From the NCBI GenBank assembly GCA_963783195.1, contig CAWAMV010000004.1, forward strand, positions 1,054,001 through 1,118,000: a stretch of DNA of 64,000 nucleotides, read 5' to 3'. Positions 49,309-57,278 of this stretch are shown here, one piece after another. Below the pieces are notes generated by a model. That model was not told where the DNA came from. It made no database searches and worked only from the letters and a program-made list of their open reading frames with translations. A program made the translations under genes and the position numbers. The DNA is from Croceibacterium_B sp963783195 (GTDB lineage: Bacteria > Pseudomonadota > Alphaproteobacteria > Sphingomonadales > Sphingomonadaceae). Positions within the stretch are counted from its first letter, which is position 1; each line of letters starts with the position of its first letter.

Positions 49309-50813
49309 GTGAACAGACCCTGCAGCAGAAGATCGAATTGACACCCGATCTCGTCGACATGCTGCGCAACCAGCAGGTCGGCCCGAACCCCTATCCGGGC
49401 GTGCCGGCAGAATATTCCAACTGGCGCAGCGAACAGCGTGCCTGGGCCAAGACCGCGGTGCTCTTCAACCAGAGCTATCACATGGTCGAGCTTTACGTGC
49501 GCGGGCCCGACGCCTTCGACCTGCTGCAGTACCTGGCGATCAACAGCTTCAAGAACTTCACGGTCAACAAGGCCAAGCAGTTCGTGCCCGTCACCCCCGA
49601 CGGCTACGTTATCGGCGACGTGATCCTGTTCTACCTCGACGATCAGGAATTCAGCCTGGTCGGCCGCGTTCCGGCGATCGAATGGGTCGAATTCCACGCT
49701 CAGTACTCCAAGCCGGGCGGCGGCAAGTGGGACGTGACCGTGGAGCGTGACGAGCGCACCGCTATGCGTTCGGACGGTGTGCGCAAGAACTATCGCTTCC
49801 AGCTCCAGGGCCCGAACGCGATGAAGATCCTGTCGCAGGCGATGGGCAAGGACGCTCCCGACCTCAAGTTCTTCAACATGGCGCACATCGACATCGCCGG
49901 TAAGGACGTGATCGCCCTGCGCCACGGCATGGCGGGACAGCCGGGATACGAGCTGTTCGGTCCGTGGAAGGACTACGACGCCGTCCATTCCGCGCTGGTC
50001 GAGGCCGGCAAGAACGACGGGCTCACCCTCGTCGGCGGCCGCGCCTACTCGTCGAACACGCTGGAATCGGGCTGGCTGCCTTCGCCGCTGCCCGCGACCT
50101 ACACCGGCGACAGCCAGATGATGAAGGACTTCCGCCAGTGGGCCGGCGGCAATTCCTATGCCGGCATGTGCTCGATCGGCGGGTCCTACGTGCCCGACAG
50201 CGTCGAGGGCTATTACCTGACGCCGTGGGACATCGGTTACGGCCACATCGTCAAGTACGACCACGATTTCGTGGGCCGCGAAGCGCTCGAGAAAATGGCC
50301 GACGAAAAGCACAAGCAGAAGGTCACCCTGGCGCTCGACAACCAGGACGTGATGCGCGTGATCAGTTCGGTCCTCGCCGAGGGCGACCGTGCCAAGTACT
50401 TCGAGTTCCCCAGCGCGGTCTACGCGATGCACCCGTTCGACGAGGTCCGTAACAAGGATGGCAAGCCGATCGGCGTGTCGACCTGGGTCGGCTACAGCTC
50501 GAACGAGGGCAAGATGCTGACGCTGGCCATGCTCGACCCGGACGAGGTCGAAATGGGCAAGGAGGTCACGCTGGTCTGGGGCGAGCCGAACGGCGGCACC
50601 AGCAAGCCGACCGTCGAGCCGCACGTGCAGACCGAGATCAAGGCGATCATCTCGCCGGTTCCGTATTCGAAGGTCGCGCGCGATGCCTACGCCGAATTCG
50701 TGGCGCCAGACGGGCGTGGGCGTGAACGCCTGAGCGTTTTTCCTGCGTCTGCAACGGGAAGGGCGGTCCGCTTGGGCCGCCCTTTCCTGTTGCGTTCATC
50801 CAATTTGCGCTAG
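49305..50813 (+). CDS. LigM-like THF-dependent aryl O-demethylase, 3' frameshift suspected
   Basis: 502 aa as read. Aminomethyltransferase (GcvT) fold related to vanillate/3-O-methylgallate O-demethylase LigM and syringate demethylase DesA, which transfer the methoxyl methyl to tetrahydrofolate. Matching blocks: NWRSEQRAWAKTAVLF, NKAKQFVPVTPDGYVIGD, LRHGMAGQPGYELFGPW, GGRAYSSNTLESGWLPSPLP (Tyr248 aligns with the tyrosine proposed as general acid) and KAIISPVPYS. Residues 466-502 look spurious: they are encoded through a terminator hairpin. Removing one base near 50700 restores a frame ending WRQTGVGVNA and TGA at 50731, 475 aa, close to the family length. Whether this is a true mutation or a sequencing error is open. 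Which methoxylated aromatic acid it prefers cannot be decided. Confidence 0.88.
   Translation: MSEQTLQQKIELTPDLVDMLRNQQVGPNPYPGVPAEYSNWRSEQRAWAKTAVLFNQSYHMVELYVRGPDAFDLLQYLAINSFKNFTVNKAKQFVPVTPDGYVIGDVILFYLDDQEFSLVGRVPAIEWVEFHAQYSKPGGGKWDVTVERDERTAMRSDGVRKNYRFQLQGPNAMKILSQAMGKDAPDLKFFNMAHIDIAGKDVIALRHGMAGQPGYELFGPWKDYDAVHSALVEAGKNDGLTLVGGRAYSSNTLESGWLPSPLPATYTGDSQMMKDFRQWAGGNSYAGMCSIGGSYVPDSVEGYYLTPWDIGYGHIVKYDHDFVGREALEKMADEKHKQKVTLALDNQDVMRVISSVLAEGDRAKYFEFPSAVYAMHPFDEVRNKDGKPIGVSTWVGYSSNEGKMLTLAMLDPDEVEMGKEVTLVWGEPNGGTSKPTVEPHVQTEIKAIISPVPYSKVARDAYAEFVAPDGRGRERLSVFPASATGRAVRLGRPFLLRSSNLR
50759..50787 (+). terminator. Rho-independent terminator lying inside the extended ligM-like frame
   Basis: AAGGGCGGTCC (50759-50769), loop GCTT, GGGCCGCCCTT (50774-50784), then TCC: an 11-bp stem with one T-G pair. 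It starts 26 bases after the TGA at 50731-50733 in the +1 frame, where a terminator would be expected if that were the real gene end. Confidence 0.8.
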
Positions 50814-50823
50814 GGGGCTGAGC

Positions 50824-51411
50824 ATGGTCGCCCGCATACTTGCCTTTCTCGCCCTGATTATGCCGCTGTCCGCATTCGCGCAGGACGATGCCGAAGGGCG
50901 CGGGGGAACGACGCTGGAAGGCTCGTGGGCGCTGCAGATCGGGCCGGCGACCATCTTCCGTTTCGACATGGCCCCGGTGGCGGGCAAGGACGGCGAATGG
51001 AAGGGCACCTGGAGCCGCCCCGGCAGCTTCGCGACAGACGGCAATCACTTTTCGCAGATGAAGCTTCCCGCCAGGGTGACGCCGACGATGGCGGGGCTCG
51101 AGTTCGATGGCGTTGTCGAACTGAGCTTTGACGATCGCCGGCCGGGCGCCATCCCGGATATTTTCCGCTTTAAGCTGATCGATGCCGATGCGGCGGAGAT
51201 GACCTACGTCGGGACCGACCTCTTGCCCTATACGGTCTATCGCGTGAAACCCGGCACGCCGCTCGGCCCTTACGAGCCCAATGTCGTCTATGCGCGGCCC
51301 CTGCCGGAGCCGGCGGGATCGCAGGGCGAGGTGGATGGCCCGCTGCCCGACCTGCCGGAAATCGACGACCAGGGCTTCCGGCTTCCGCCCGGCGGCACGC
51401 CGACCCGTTGA
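50824..51411 (+). CDS. Secreted hypothetical protein
   Basis: 195 aa with a signal peptide at 1-19 (ending AFAQD). The mature part is beta-rich: LEGSWALQIGPATIFRFDM and GEWKGTWSRPGSF suggest a lipocalin-like or small beta-barrel domain, then a Pro-rich tail. The pattern SW..QIG...FR....KDG.W.G is seen in uncharacterised periplasmic proteins, but I do not recognise a named family. It begins 90 bases after the inferred true end of the ligM-like gene and is convergent with the TonB-dependent receptor. Confidence 0.72.
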   Translation: MVARILAFLALIMPLSAFAQDDAEGRGGTTLEGSWALQIGPATIFRFDMAPVAGKDGEWKGTWSRPGSFATDGNHFSQMKLPARVTPTMAGLEFDGVVELSFDDRRPGAIPDIFRFKLIDADAAEMTYVGTDLLPYTVYRVKPGTPLGPYEPNVVYARPLPEPAGSQGEVDGPLPDLPEIDDQGFRLPPGGTPTR

Positions 51412-51416
51412 CGAAA

Positions 51417-51448
51417 GCGGGGCGACCCGCTGCCACGGATCGCCCCGC
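51417..51448. terminator. Hairpin between convergent genes
   Basis: GCGGGGCGA (51417-51425) pairs with TCGCCCCGC (51440-51448) around a 14-base loop in the 66-base space between two convergent genes. It lacks a T run on either side, so it is a weak bidirectional terminator or mRNA end stabiliser. Confidence 0.45.
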
Positions 51449-51477
51449 ATTGCCGCGACGGCGTATCGGCGCCGCGG

Positions 51478-53559
51478 TCAGAAGCTTCTGCGTATCCCGA
51501 GGCGAACCTGCCGCGGTTCCACGATGCGGCTGTTGCGGTCGAGAACGCCACCCGCGGGTTCGCCGGGGAAGCGCGTTTCGTAGTAATAATCGATGTCGTC
51601 GCGCTTCGAGTCCAGCGCGTTGAGCAGTTCGGCGTAGAGCTGCAAGCCGGGCAGGCGCTGCGGCGTCCAGGCCGCGCGCAGGTTAACCAGCGTGGTGCTC
51701 GACCCGCGCTGGCTGTTGTCCTCGATCAGCGGGTGCGGGCCGAGATAGCGCACACGAACGGCTGCGTTCCATTCGTCGAACAAGGCCGAGACGCCCAGTT
51801 CTCCCGAGCTTTCGAGACTTCCCGGCACGAAATTCTGGCCGCTGGGCAGCCCGACGTAGCGCGAATGGGTGCCGGTCCACACTCCGTCGACCGCCAACCA
51901 GCCGTTCGGCTTCCAGAACGCGGTCAGCTCGTAGCCGCGCCGCCGGCCGGGGTCGCTCGGCTCGACCGCGCCCGAATCCCCGACGTAGATCAGTTCGCTG
52001 CCGATGTAGCTCCACCAGTAGATGCCGGTCAGGATCAGCCCGCCCCGCTCGAAACGGCCCCCCACTTCCTTGAAATTGCCCTTCACGAGGCCGGGCGCCG
52101 GGTCGACCGGGTTGGTCACGCCGCGCGCGTCGTTCGAATGGAAGCCCTGCCCGTAATTGGCATAGAGCGCGATACCTGGCGCAACCTCGTAGTTGCCGCC
52201 GATCTTGGGTGCGAAGAGGCTGTCCTTGACGGTTCCGCCCCACGCACTGCCGGCGAGCGGCTTGGTCCGGAAGCGGTAAAAGTCCCCGCGCCCGCCGCCG
52301 ATGATCATCAGGCCGTCGGCAGGCTTCCAGGTCGCCTCCGCGTAGAGCCCGGCGCTCGTCTCCTGCACGTCGAAGGCGAGGTAGGTGAAGTCGAGCGCGC
52401 CATTGATCGTGTGGTCCAGCCCGACCCGGCCGATGTCGTCGGCGCGCAGCTCCGTGCCGGCGCGCAGTGCGAGGCTGTCGCCCAGGTCGAAGTGCCGCTC
52501 GATCCTGCCGCCATAGCCCCACAGCGCGTCGTATTGCCGCCGCTGGTCGCCGTTCACCGGATCGTCGAGGAAGAACGTGAAGTTGTTGAGCAGGCTCCAG
52601 TCGTAGTGCTGGGCCCAGGCGGTCAGCTTCCAGTCCTTGTCGGCGTAGTTGGCGGTCACGATCTCGCGCCTGGTGTAGCCATGCAGCGTCTTGTCGAGCG
52701 AGCCGAAGTGGTCCTCGATAATCGTGCCGACGGCGCGCTCCGGGATCTGCTCGGTCGGATCCCAGATCGCCCAGAAGCCGTTGAAGCTGATCCTGAGGTC
52801 GCCCTTGCCAAGCGGCGCCGAGTACTTGGCAAAGGCCGAGTAACCTTCGAAGTCCTCCGGCAATTCCCAGGGCCCGTTGTTGAACTTCGCCTGCCCCGCG
52901 AAGCTCAGCGTTCCGACGCCCAGCTTCGCCGAGCCGCCGGCGACCACGCGGTAGTAATCGTACATCCCGACCTCGCCGAGCGCGAAGGGCTGGATCTCGT
53001 CCTTGGTCGTGATGAAGCTCGATCCGACGAAGCTGAAGTCGCCCGTGTCGGCGCGATAGGGTCCCTTGCGGTAGTCGACCCGCTGGACGATTTCCGGGAT
53101 CAGCCCGTTGACGTCGAGATAGCCCTGGCCGTGCCCGTGGGTCCGGAAGTTCATCGGCATGTCGTCGATGTAGACCGCGTAGTCGGTTCCGTGATCGAGG
53201 TTGAAGCCGCGCAGGAAGTACTGGTTGGCCTTGCCGCCGCCCGAATGCTGGGTGGCAATCATGCCGGGCGTCGCCTCGAGCAATTCGCCCGGGCGCAGCA
53301 GGGGCCGGATCTCGATGTCGGCCCCGGCCACACCGCCTTCGCTCGCGGCAGCCGCGGTGCCGATGCGCTTCTCGCCGCGGCCGTAGACGATGATCTCCGG
53401 CATGTCGGTGATGAGCGGCACCTCGTCGTCGTCGGCCGCGTCCTGGCTCGCTGCGGGTACCGCTTGGGTCTCCTGCGCCAGCGCTGGTGCAAAGGCCCCG
53501 GCGGCCAGCGTCAGGGCCAGCGTGTTACGGGCTGTTGCGGCAAGAAATTTGCAGGCGTT
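51478..53559 (-). CDS. TonB-dependent outer-membrane receptor
   Basis: About 693 aa. Signal peptide ending APALAQE, a TonB-box-like DMPEIIVYG, a plug domain with LLEATPGMIATQHSGGGKANQYFLRG, cited here as PGMIATQHSGGGKANQ, and YIDDMPMNF, then a 22-strand-type barrel ending with Phe (GIRRSF). It imports a scarce ligand with energy from TonB. The ligand is unknown; the plug motif MPMNFRTHGHGQGYLD recurs in receptors usually annotated without substrate. The start is ambiguous: TTG at 53559 gives a normal signal peptide, and TTG at 53622 adds 21 charged residues. It is divergent from a membrane-bound winged-helix regulator. Confidence 0.9.
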   Translation of the reverse strand, partial: NACKFLAATARNTLALTLAAGAFAPALAQETQAVPAASQDAADDDEVPLITDMPEIIVYGRGEKRIGTAAAASEGGVAGADIEIRPLLRPGELLEATPGMIATQHSGGGKANQYFLRGFNLDHGTDYAVYIDDMPMNFRTHGHGQGYLDVNGLIPEIVQRVDYRKGPYRADTGDFSFVGSSFITTKDEIQPFALGEVGMYDYYRVVAGGSAKLGVGTLSFAGQAKFNNGPWELPEDFEGYSAFAKYSAPLGKGDLRISFNGFWAIWDPTEQIPERAVGTIIEDHFGSLDKTLHGYTRREIVTANYADKDWKLTAWAQHYDWSLLNNFTFFLDDPVNGDQRRQYDALWGYGGRIERHFDLGDSLALRAGTELRADDIGRVGLDHTINGALDFTYLAFDVQETSAGLYAEATWKPADGLMIIGGGRGDFYRFRTKPLAGSAWGGTVKDSLFAPKIGGNYEVAPGIALYANYGQGFHSNDARGVTNPVDPAPGLVKGNFKEVGGRFERGGLILTGIYWWSYIGSELIYVGDSGAVEPSDPGRRRGYELTAFWKPNGWLAVDGVWTGTHSRYVGLPSGQNFVPGSLESSGELGVSALFDEWNAAVRVRYLGPHPLIEDNSQRGSSTTLVNLRAAWTPQRLPGLQLYAELLNALDSKRDDIDYYYETRFPGEPAGGVLDRNSRIVEPRQVRLGIRRSF

Positions 53560-53632
53560 CAAGCGCGATCCATTCGGTCGGGTGCGATCTCGATCCGGCT
53601 TGTCGCGACTGATGCTCGCCAAGATAAGTTAA

Positions 53633-53663
53633 TTACGGTAATCGTGCGTTACATCGCGTTACA
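53633..53663. promoter_or_regulatory. TTAC/GTAA repeat cluster in the receptor-regulator intergenic region
   Basis: TTACGGTAA (53633-53641) is a perfect inverted repeat, followed by two direct repeats of GCGTTACA at 53646-53653 and 53656-53663, exactly 10 bases (one helical turn) apart. This lies between the two divergent start codons and just upstream of the regulator's ribosome site. It is a likely binding array for the winged-helix protein, giving control of itself and of the receptor. Confidence 0.45.
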
Positions 53664-53674
53664 GCGAGGAGCGA

Positions 53675-54865
53675 GTGAGCGGCAGCGAGGCATTTCGCGG
53701 GGAGGTCGAACGCGTTCGGTCGAGCGAGGTGCTCGGCCGCGGCGGGCGGCTGGCCGAGCTGTTCGACTTCCTCGCCGCCCGGCCTCCGGGTGCGCCGCCG
53801 GCGAGCCAGGCCGAAATCGCCCAGGAGGTCTTCGGGCAGGTCGATGCAGATGCCGACGACGCCACCGCGCGGGTCTATATCCACCGCCTGCGCAAGCGGC
53901 TCGACCGCTTCTATGCCGAGGAGGGGGAAGAGGGCACCGGAGCCGGCCGCCTGGTGATCCCGGCGGGCAGCTACGAGCTCGTGTTCAAGCCGCCGGCAGA
54001 GGCGGAGCCGGGAGCCGGCAGCCTGATCCGGTGGCGCCGCTGGCTGGTCCCCACGGCGCTCGTGGCGGCGCTGGTGCTGGCTTTCTTCGCCGGGCGCGAG
54101 GCACGCGGGCCCGGTCCGCGCGAAGAGGCCAACGCCATCTGGCAGCCCTTCCTCGACAGCGACCGGCCGATCCTCGTGGCGGTGGGCGATTACTACATCT
54201 TCGGCGAAATCGACCCGTTCGAACCGGACAAGAGCCGCCTGATCCGCGACTACGCGATCGATTCCCCGACCGACCTGGCCCGCGCGCAGGAAAGCGATCC
54301 TGGCCGCTACGAAAAGGCCGAGGACGTCGGGTTGAATTACCTGCCGTTCTCCAGCGCCTATGCACTGGAAGACCTGATGCCCGTGCTCGCGCGGCACCGG
54401 AAGCGGGTCGAGGTCATGCCCGCCTCCGAAGTCACCAGCCAGACGCTGCGCGACTACAACGTCGTGTATGTCGGCCTCGTCAGCGGGATGCACCTGCTGG
54501 AAGACGTCACCTTCATGGGGTCCGGAATGCGCGTCGGCGAAACCTACGACGACCTGGTCGACAGCGCTTCGGGCCGCAAGTTCTCGAGCGGCGAGGCCTT
54601 TTCGCTCGCCTCGACCCGCTACTACCAGGACTGGGGCTATCTCGCGCGCTTCCACGAACCGGGCGGTGCTCTGGTGGCGGTGGTCGCCGGGGCACGCGAG
54701 ACAGGGTTGCGGGGGATATCGCCGATCGCCGCCGGCGCGCCCTTGCCCAAGGCGCTGGGCGAGATCGCCAAGGGGGACGGCGATTTCGAGGCGGTTTACG
54801 AGGTCACCGGCCAGCAAGGCGCGGACCTGGGGACGAAACTGGAACTGGCGCGGGCGCGCCGCTGA
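53675..54865 (+). CDS. Membrane-anchored winged-helix regulator with extracytoplasmic domain
   Basis: 396 aa, family not named by me. The N-terminal domain (about 5-105) reads as a winged helix: QAEIAQEVFG, recognition-helix-like TARVYIHRLRKRL (64-76) and a wing GRLVIPAGSYELVF (91-104), reminiscent of ToxR/CadC-type OmpR-fold domains. One membrane helix spans about 122-140, and a 250-residue extracytoplasmic domain follows, with ILVAVGDYYIFGEIDPFEPDK and a Rossmann-like alternation. This is the layout of a one-component transmembrane transcription factor. The start is GTG four bases after GAGGAG. Divergence from the TonB-dependent receptor suggests it senses the imported ligand. Confidence 0.75.
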   Translation: MSGSEAFRGEVERVRSSEVLGRGGRLAELFDFLAARPPGAPPASQAEIAQEVFGQVDADADDATARVYIHRLRKRLDRFYAEEGEEGTGAGRLVIPAGSYELVFKPPAEAEPGAGSLIRWRRWLVPTALVAALVLAFFAGREARGPGPREEANAIWQPFLDSDRPILVAVGDYYIFGEIDPFEPDKSRLIRDYAIDSPTDLARAQESDPGRYEKAEDVGLNYLPFSSAYALEDLMPVLARHRKRVEVMPASEVTSQTLRDYNVVYVGLVSGMHLLEDVTFMGSGMRVGETYDDLVDSASGRKFSSGEAFSLASTRYYQDWGYLARFHEPGGALVAVVAGARETGLRGISPIAAGAPLPKALGEIAKGDGDFEAVYEVTGQQGADLGTKLELARARR

Positions 54866-54870
54866 GCGCG

Positions 54871-55626
54871 CTACTCGGCCTCGAGCAGGCTGGAGGTCTT
54901 TTCCAGAAGGTTCTGCACCCGCTGGCGCAGGGCGTCGTCACAGCGCACCTTGGGGATCGCCACCGACAGCGCTCCGACCGGCTCCCCGCCGATCGTCACC
55001 AGGCGGCCGATACCCACGATGCCCAGGCTGAACTCGTCCTCGGTCTGGGCGAAGCCCGTCCTGCGGGCCTCGGCGATTTCCTTGCGCAGCGCCTTTTCCG
55101 CCGTGACGGTCGAAGGCGTGAACTTCTCGCGCTGGGTTTCGGCGAAATAGCGGTCGAGGTCGGCATCCGTCAGCGCGGCGAGCAGCGCCTTGCCGCTGGC
55201 CAACGCGTGCATCGGCAGGCGGTTGCCGGTGGGAACGGCATAGCGCAGCGCCTGCTCGCTCGATTCGGTGACCAGCGCCTCGATTTGCCAGCCCTCGCGC
55301 ACGAAGAAGCTGGTGGTCTCGTTCAGCTGCTGGCGCAACGTGCGCACCAGGGGTGTCGCCCGGTCCGCCAGCGAATATGTTGCGCCGTGCAGCTGCAGCT
55401 TTTCCAGGCCTGGCCCAGGTGAATAGCGCCGCCCTTCGCGGATCAGGTAGTTCCGTTCCACCAAGGTCGAGAGCAGGTAGCTGAGGCTCGATACCGGGAT
55501 GCCCAGCGCGGTGGCGATTTCCTGTGCGACCAGCGGGCGCGGATGGGCGACGACGTACTCGATGATGTCGAGCGTCCGCGTGGCCGACTTGACCGAGCTC
55601 GACTGGCCGGGGGGCGAATTGATCAT
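54871..55626 (-). CDS. IclR-family transcriptional regulator
   Basis: 251 aa. N-terminal winged HTH (about 12-75: SATRTLDIIEYVV, LVAQEIATALGIPVSSLSYLL and LVERNYLIRE) and C-terminal IclR effector domain (GNRLPMHALASGKALLAAL, RRTGFAQTEDEFSLGIVGIG). IclR proteins commonly control catabolic genes of aromatic and small organic acids. It overlaps the MetE-like gene by one base (TGATG), so it is the last gene of that operon. The inverted repeat at 56760 is a likely binding site. Convergent with the winged-helix regulator gene. Confidence 0.93.
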   Translation of the reverse strand: MINSPPGQSSSVKSATRTLDIIEYVVAHPRPLVAQEIATALGIPVSSLSYLLSTLVERNYLIREGRRYSPGPGLEKLQLHGATYSLADRATPLVRTLRQQLNETTSFFVREGWQIEALVTESSEQALRYAVPTGNRLPMHALASGKALLAALTDADLDRYFAETQREKFTPSTVTAEKALRKEIAEARRTGFAQTEDEFSLGIVGIGRLVTIGGEPVGALSVAIPKVRCDDALRQRVQNLLEKTSSLLEAE

Positions 55627-56750
55627 CAGGCGATCCTCCGATCCGCGATATCCGCGCCCTCGCGCAGGACGGCCAGTTTCTTCCACGCCACCGCGGGATC
55701 GATCTTGCCGTATCCGGCGAATGTCCCGAAGCCGCAGTCGGTGCTGGCGATCACTCGCTCCTTGCCCACGATCGCCGCGAAGCGTTCGATCCGCTGGGCG
55801 ACGAGCTCGCCGGTCTCGACATAGTTGGAACAGGTGTCGACCAGCCCGGGCGCGAGAACCTTGCCGGCAAGATCGGCGGCCTTCCATACGATCCATTCGT
55901 GCTCGTGACGCGGGTTCGCCGCTTCGAACAGGATGGTCGCCGGCCGTGCGCCGAGCACCACGTCGATGATCCGCTCGAGCGGGATGTCGAAATCGTGCGG
56001 GCCTTCGTAGTTGCCCCAGCAAACATGCATCCGCAGGGCATCGGGCGGGATGTTGGCGGTGGCGGCGTTGAGCGCTTCCACGTTCGCCTCGGCCACCTTG
56101 ACGAACTCCGCGTCGGTCAGGTCCTGGTAGCCGGTGTGGCGGCTCATCGCGAGATCGGGGCAATCCAGCTGTAGCTGGAAGCCCGCCGCATGAATCGCCT
56201 CGTATTCCGGGCGCATCGCTTCGACCAGGTCGGCCAGGTAGGCCTCGTGGCTGGGGTAGAAGGCGTTGGGCTGGAAGGCGGTGATGAGCCCGGGGCTGGC
56301 GGAGTTCATGAAGCCCTCGAGACCGTCGCCATGCCGGTCCATCGCGGTGCGGAAGCGGCGGATGTCATCTCGCATCGGCTGCTCGTTCACCAGCGTCACC
56401 TTGTCGATCGCGCTCGCCCGGGTGAATTCCTGGCTGCCCATGATGTGGCTGAGCTTCCGGGCCAGCTCCGGCACCTGCGCGAGGTCCTGCGCCGGCTTGC
56501 GCGGCGTATGCCCGCCGAAGCCCGAAAGCCGTTCGATGATGTAGGTCGAATAGCCGACCTTGCCGAGCTCCCCGTCGCTCACGATCGAGACCCCGGCCTG
56601 CGCCTGTCGCGCCACCGCGTCGTCTATCGCCGCCTGGACGACCCGGTCGAACTCGTCCGCGTCGTACGCCTCGCCGTGGTCGCGCGCGAGGAGCAACGGG
56701 ACAAGTTCGGGTCCGCGCGGAAGGCTGCCGACATGGGTGGTGCGGATCAT
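55626..56750 (-). CDS. MetE C-terminal-like (cobalamin-independent methionine synthase family) protein
   Basis: 374 aa, corresponding to the catalytic barrel of MetE without the N-terminal half. Motifs: THVGSLPRG near the start, SDGELGKVGYSTYI, PDLAMSRHT, MHVCWGNYEGPHD (zinc ligands His/Cys), ILFEAANPRHEHEW, GLVDTCSNYVET and STDCGFGTFAG (third zinc Cys). Stand-alone proteins like this occur near catabolic genes in actinobacteria and proteobacteria, and their methyl donor and acceptor are mostly untested. Coupling to an IclR regulator and closeness to oxidoreductases argue for a catabolic methyl transfer rather than methionine synthesis. Confidence 0.85.
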   Translation of the reverse strand: MIRTTHVGSLPRGPELVPLLLARDHGEAYDADEFDRVVQAAIDDAVARQAQAGVSIVSDGELGKVGYSTYIIERLSGFGGHTPRKPAQDLAQVPELARKLSHIMGSQEFTRASAIDKVTLVNEQPMRDDIRRFRTAMDRHGDGLEGFMNSASPGLITAFQPNAFYPSHEAYLADLVEAMRPEYEAIHAAGFQLQLDCPDLAMSRHTGYQDLTDAEFVKVAEANVEALNAATANIPPDALRMHVCWGNYEGPHDFDIPLERIIDVVLGARPATILFEAANPRHEHEWIVWKAADLAGKVLAPGLVDTCSNYVETGELVAQRIERFAAIVGKERVIASTDCGFGTFAGYGKIDPAVAWKKLAVLREGADIADRRIA

Positions 56751-56759
56751 GCCATCGAT

Positions 56760-56777
56760 ATTTCAGATATGCGAAAT
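56760..56777. promoter_or_regulatory. Operator-like inverted repeat before the MetE-like gene
   Basis: ATTTC (56760-56764) and GAAAT (56773-56777) with centre AGATATGC form an AT-rich inverted repeat, extended partly by flanking A/T bases, ending ten bases before the MetE-like start codon. AT-rich palindromes with TTTC/GAAA arms are typical of IclR-family sites, and an IclR gene is in this operon. Binding here would block initiation. Confidence 0.45.
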
Positions 56778-56804
56778 TTCCGCAAGAGCGAAAAGAGAAG
56801 GGCG

Positions 56805-57197
56805 CTAAACGAGCGCGCAGCCCACGCTTTCGATCCTGCCATCCTTCAGATGATAATGGATATACTGCCGCATCTCCTGGACCTCGCCTTTCGCGATGGG
56901 GAAGAACTGCTCCATTCCGTTGGCGTCGAGCACCTCGCGGGTGAGGTCGTCCGTCGCCTCGATGCGCACGATGGCCTCGGCCGCGGCGAAATCGTCCGAC
57001 CCGGCGAAGCGTTCCACGGTGACCGTTTCCTCCACGTAGCGGTGCAGGAAGCCGTAGAATCGCTTGAGGTCGTCACGGCTGGTGATCTCTATGCCGAAGA
57101 AGGCCATGCGGGGTTTGTCCGCGTAGAAATCGAACACCGCGTCGTACTCGCGCGCGTTGAAAGCCGCGACGTAACGGTCGTAGTCCTGCCTCGTCAT
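56805..57197 (-). CDS. NTF2/SnoaL-like protein
   Basis: 130 aa, cytoplasmic, one compact NTF2-fold domain: YVAAFNAREYDAVFDFYADK, FFGIEITSRDDLKRFYGFLH, VTVERFAGSDDFAAAEAIVR, GMEQFFPIAKGEVQEMRQYI and HYHLKDGRIESVG. Such proteins are isomerases, dehydratases, hydrolases or binding proteins, and the active site cannot be assigned here. The ATG follows AAGGAGAGGG. It is divergent from the GMC oxidoreductase operon and upstream of the MetE-like gene on the same strand. Confidence 0.78.
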   Translation of the reverse strand: MTRQDYDRYVAAFNAREYDAVFDFYADKPRMAFFGIEITSRDDLKRFYGFLHRYVEETVTVERFAGSDDFAAAEAIVRIEATDDLTREVLDANGMEQFFPIAKGEVQEMRQYIHYHLKDGRIESVGCALV

Positions 57198-57220
57198 CAC
57201 CCTCTCCTTGCGCCTGATAG

Positions 57221-57232
57221 TAACGGTCGTTA
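57221..57232. promoter_or_regulatory. TetR-type operator-like palindrome
   Basis: TAACGGTCGTTA has perfect 5-bp arms with a 2-base centre, midway between the divergent SnoaL-like and GMC genes. TAAC..GTTA palindromes of this length are typical of TetR-family operators. No TetR gene is in the window. Confidence 0.45.
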
Positions 57233-57278
57233 GCAAGGTGGCAAGGGAGCCGTTGACGGTCCCAGGGAGAGCGGGGAA

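Noticed and set aside
51733..55422. A 1229-codon plus-strand open frame
   Set aside because: It is antisense to the TonB-dependent receptor and then runs through the winged-helix regulator in the wrong frame. Its product is Arg/Gly/Ala-rich with no domain, as expected from high-GC codon bias.
55626..56804. Cobalamin or SAM riboswitch in front of the MetE-like gene
   Set aside because: Only 54 bases separate it from the upstream gene, too short for either riboswitch. A palindromic operator explains the space better.
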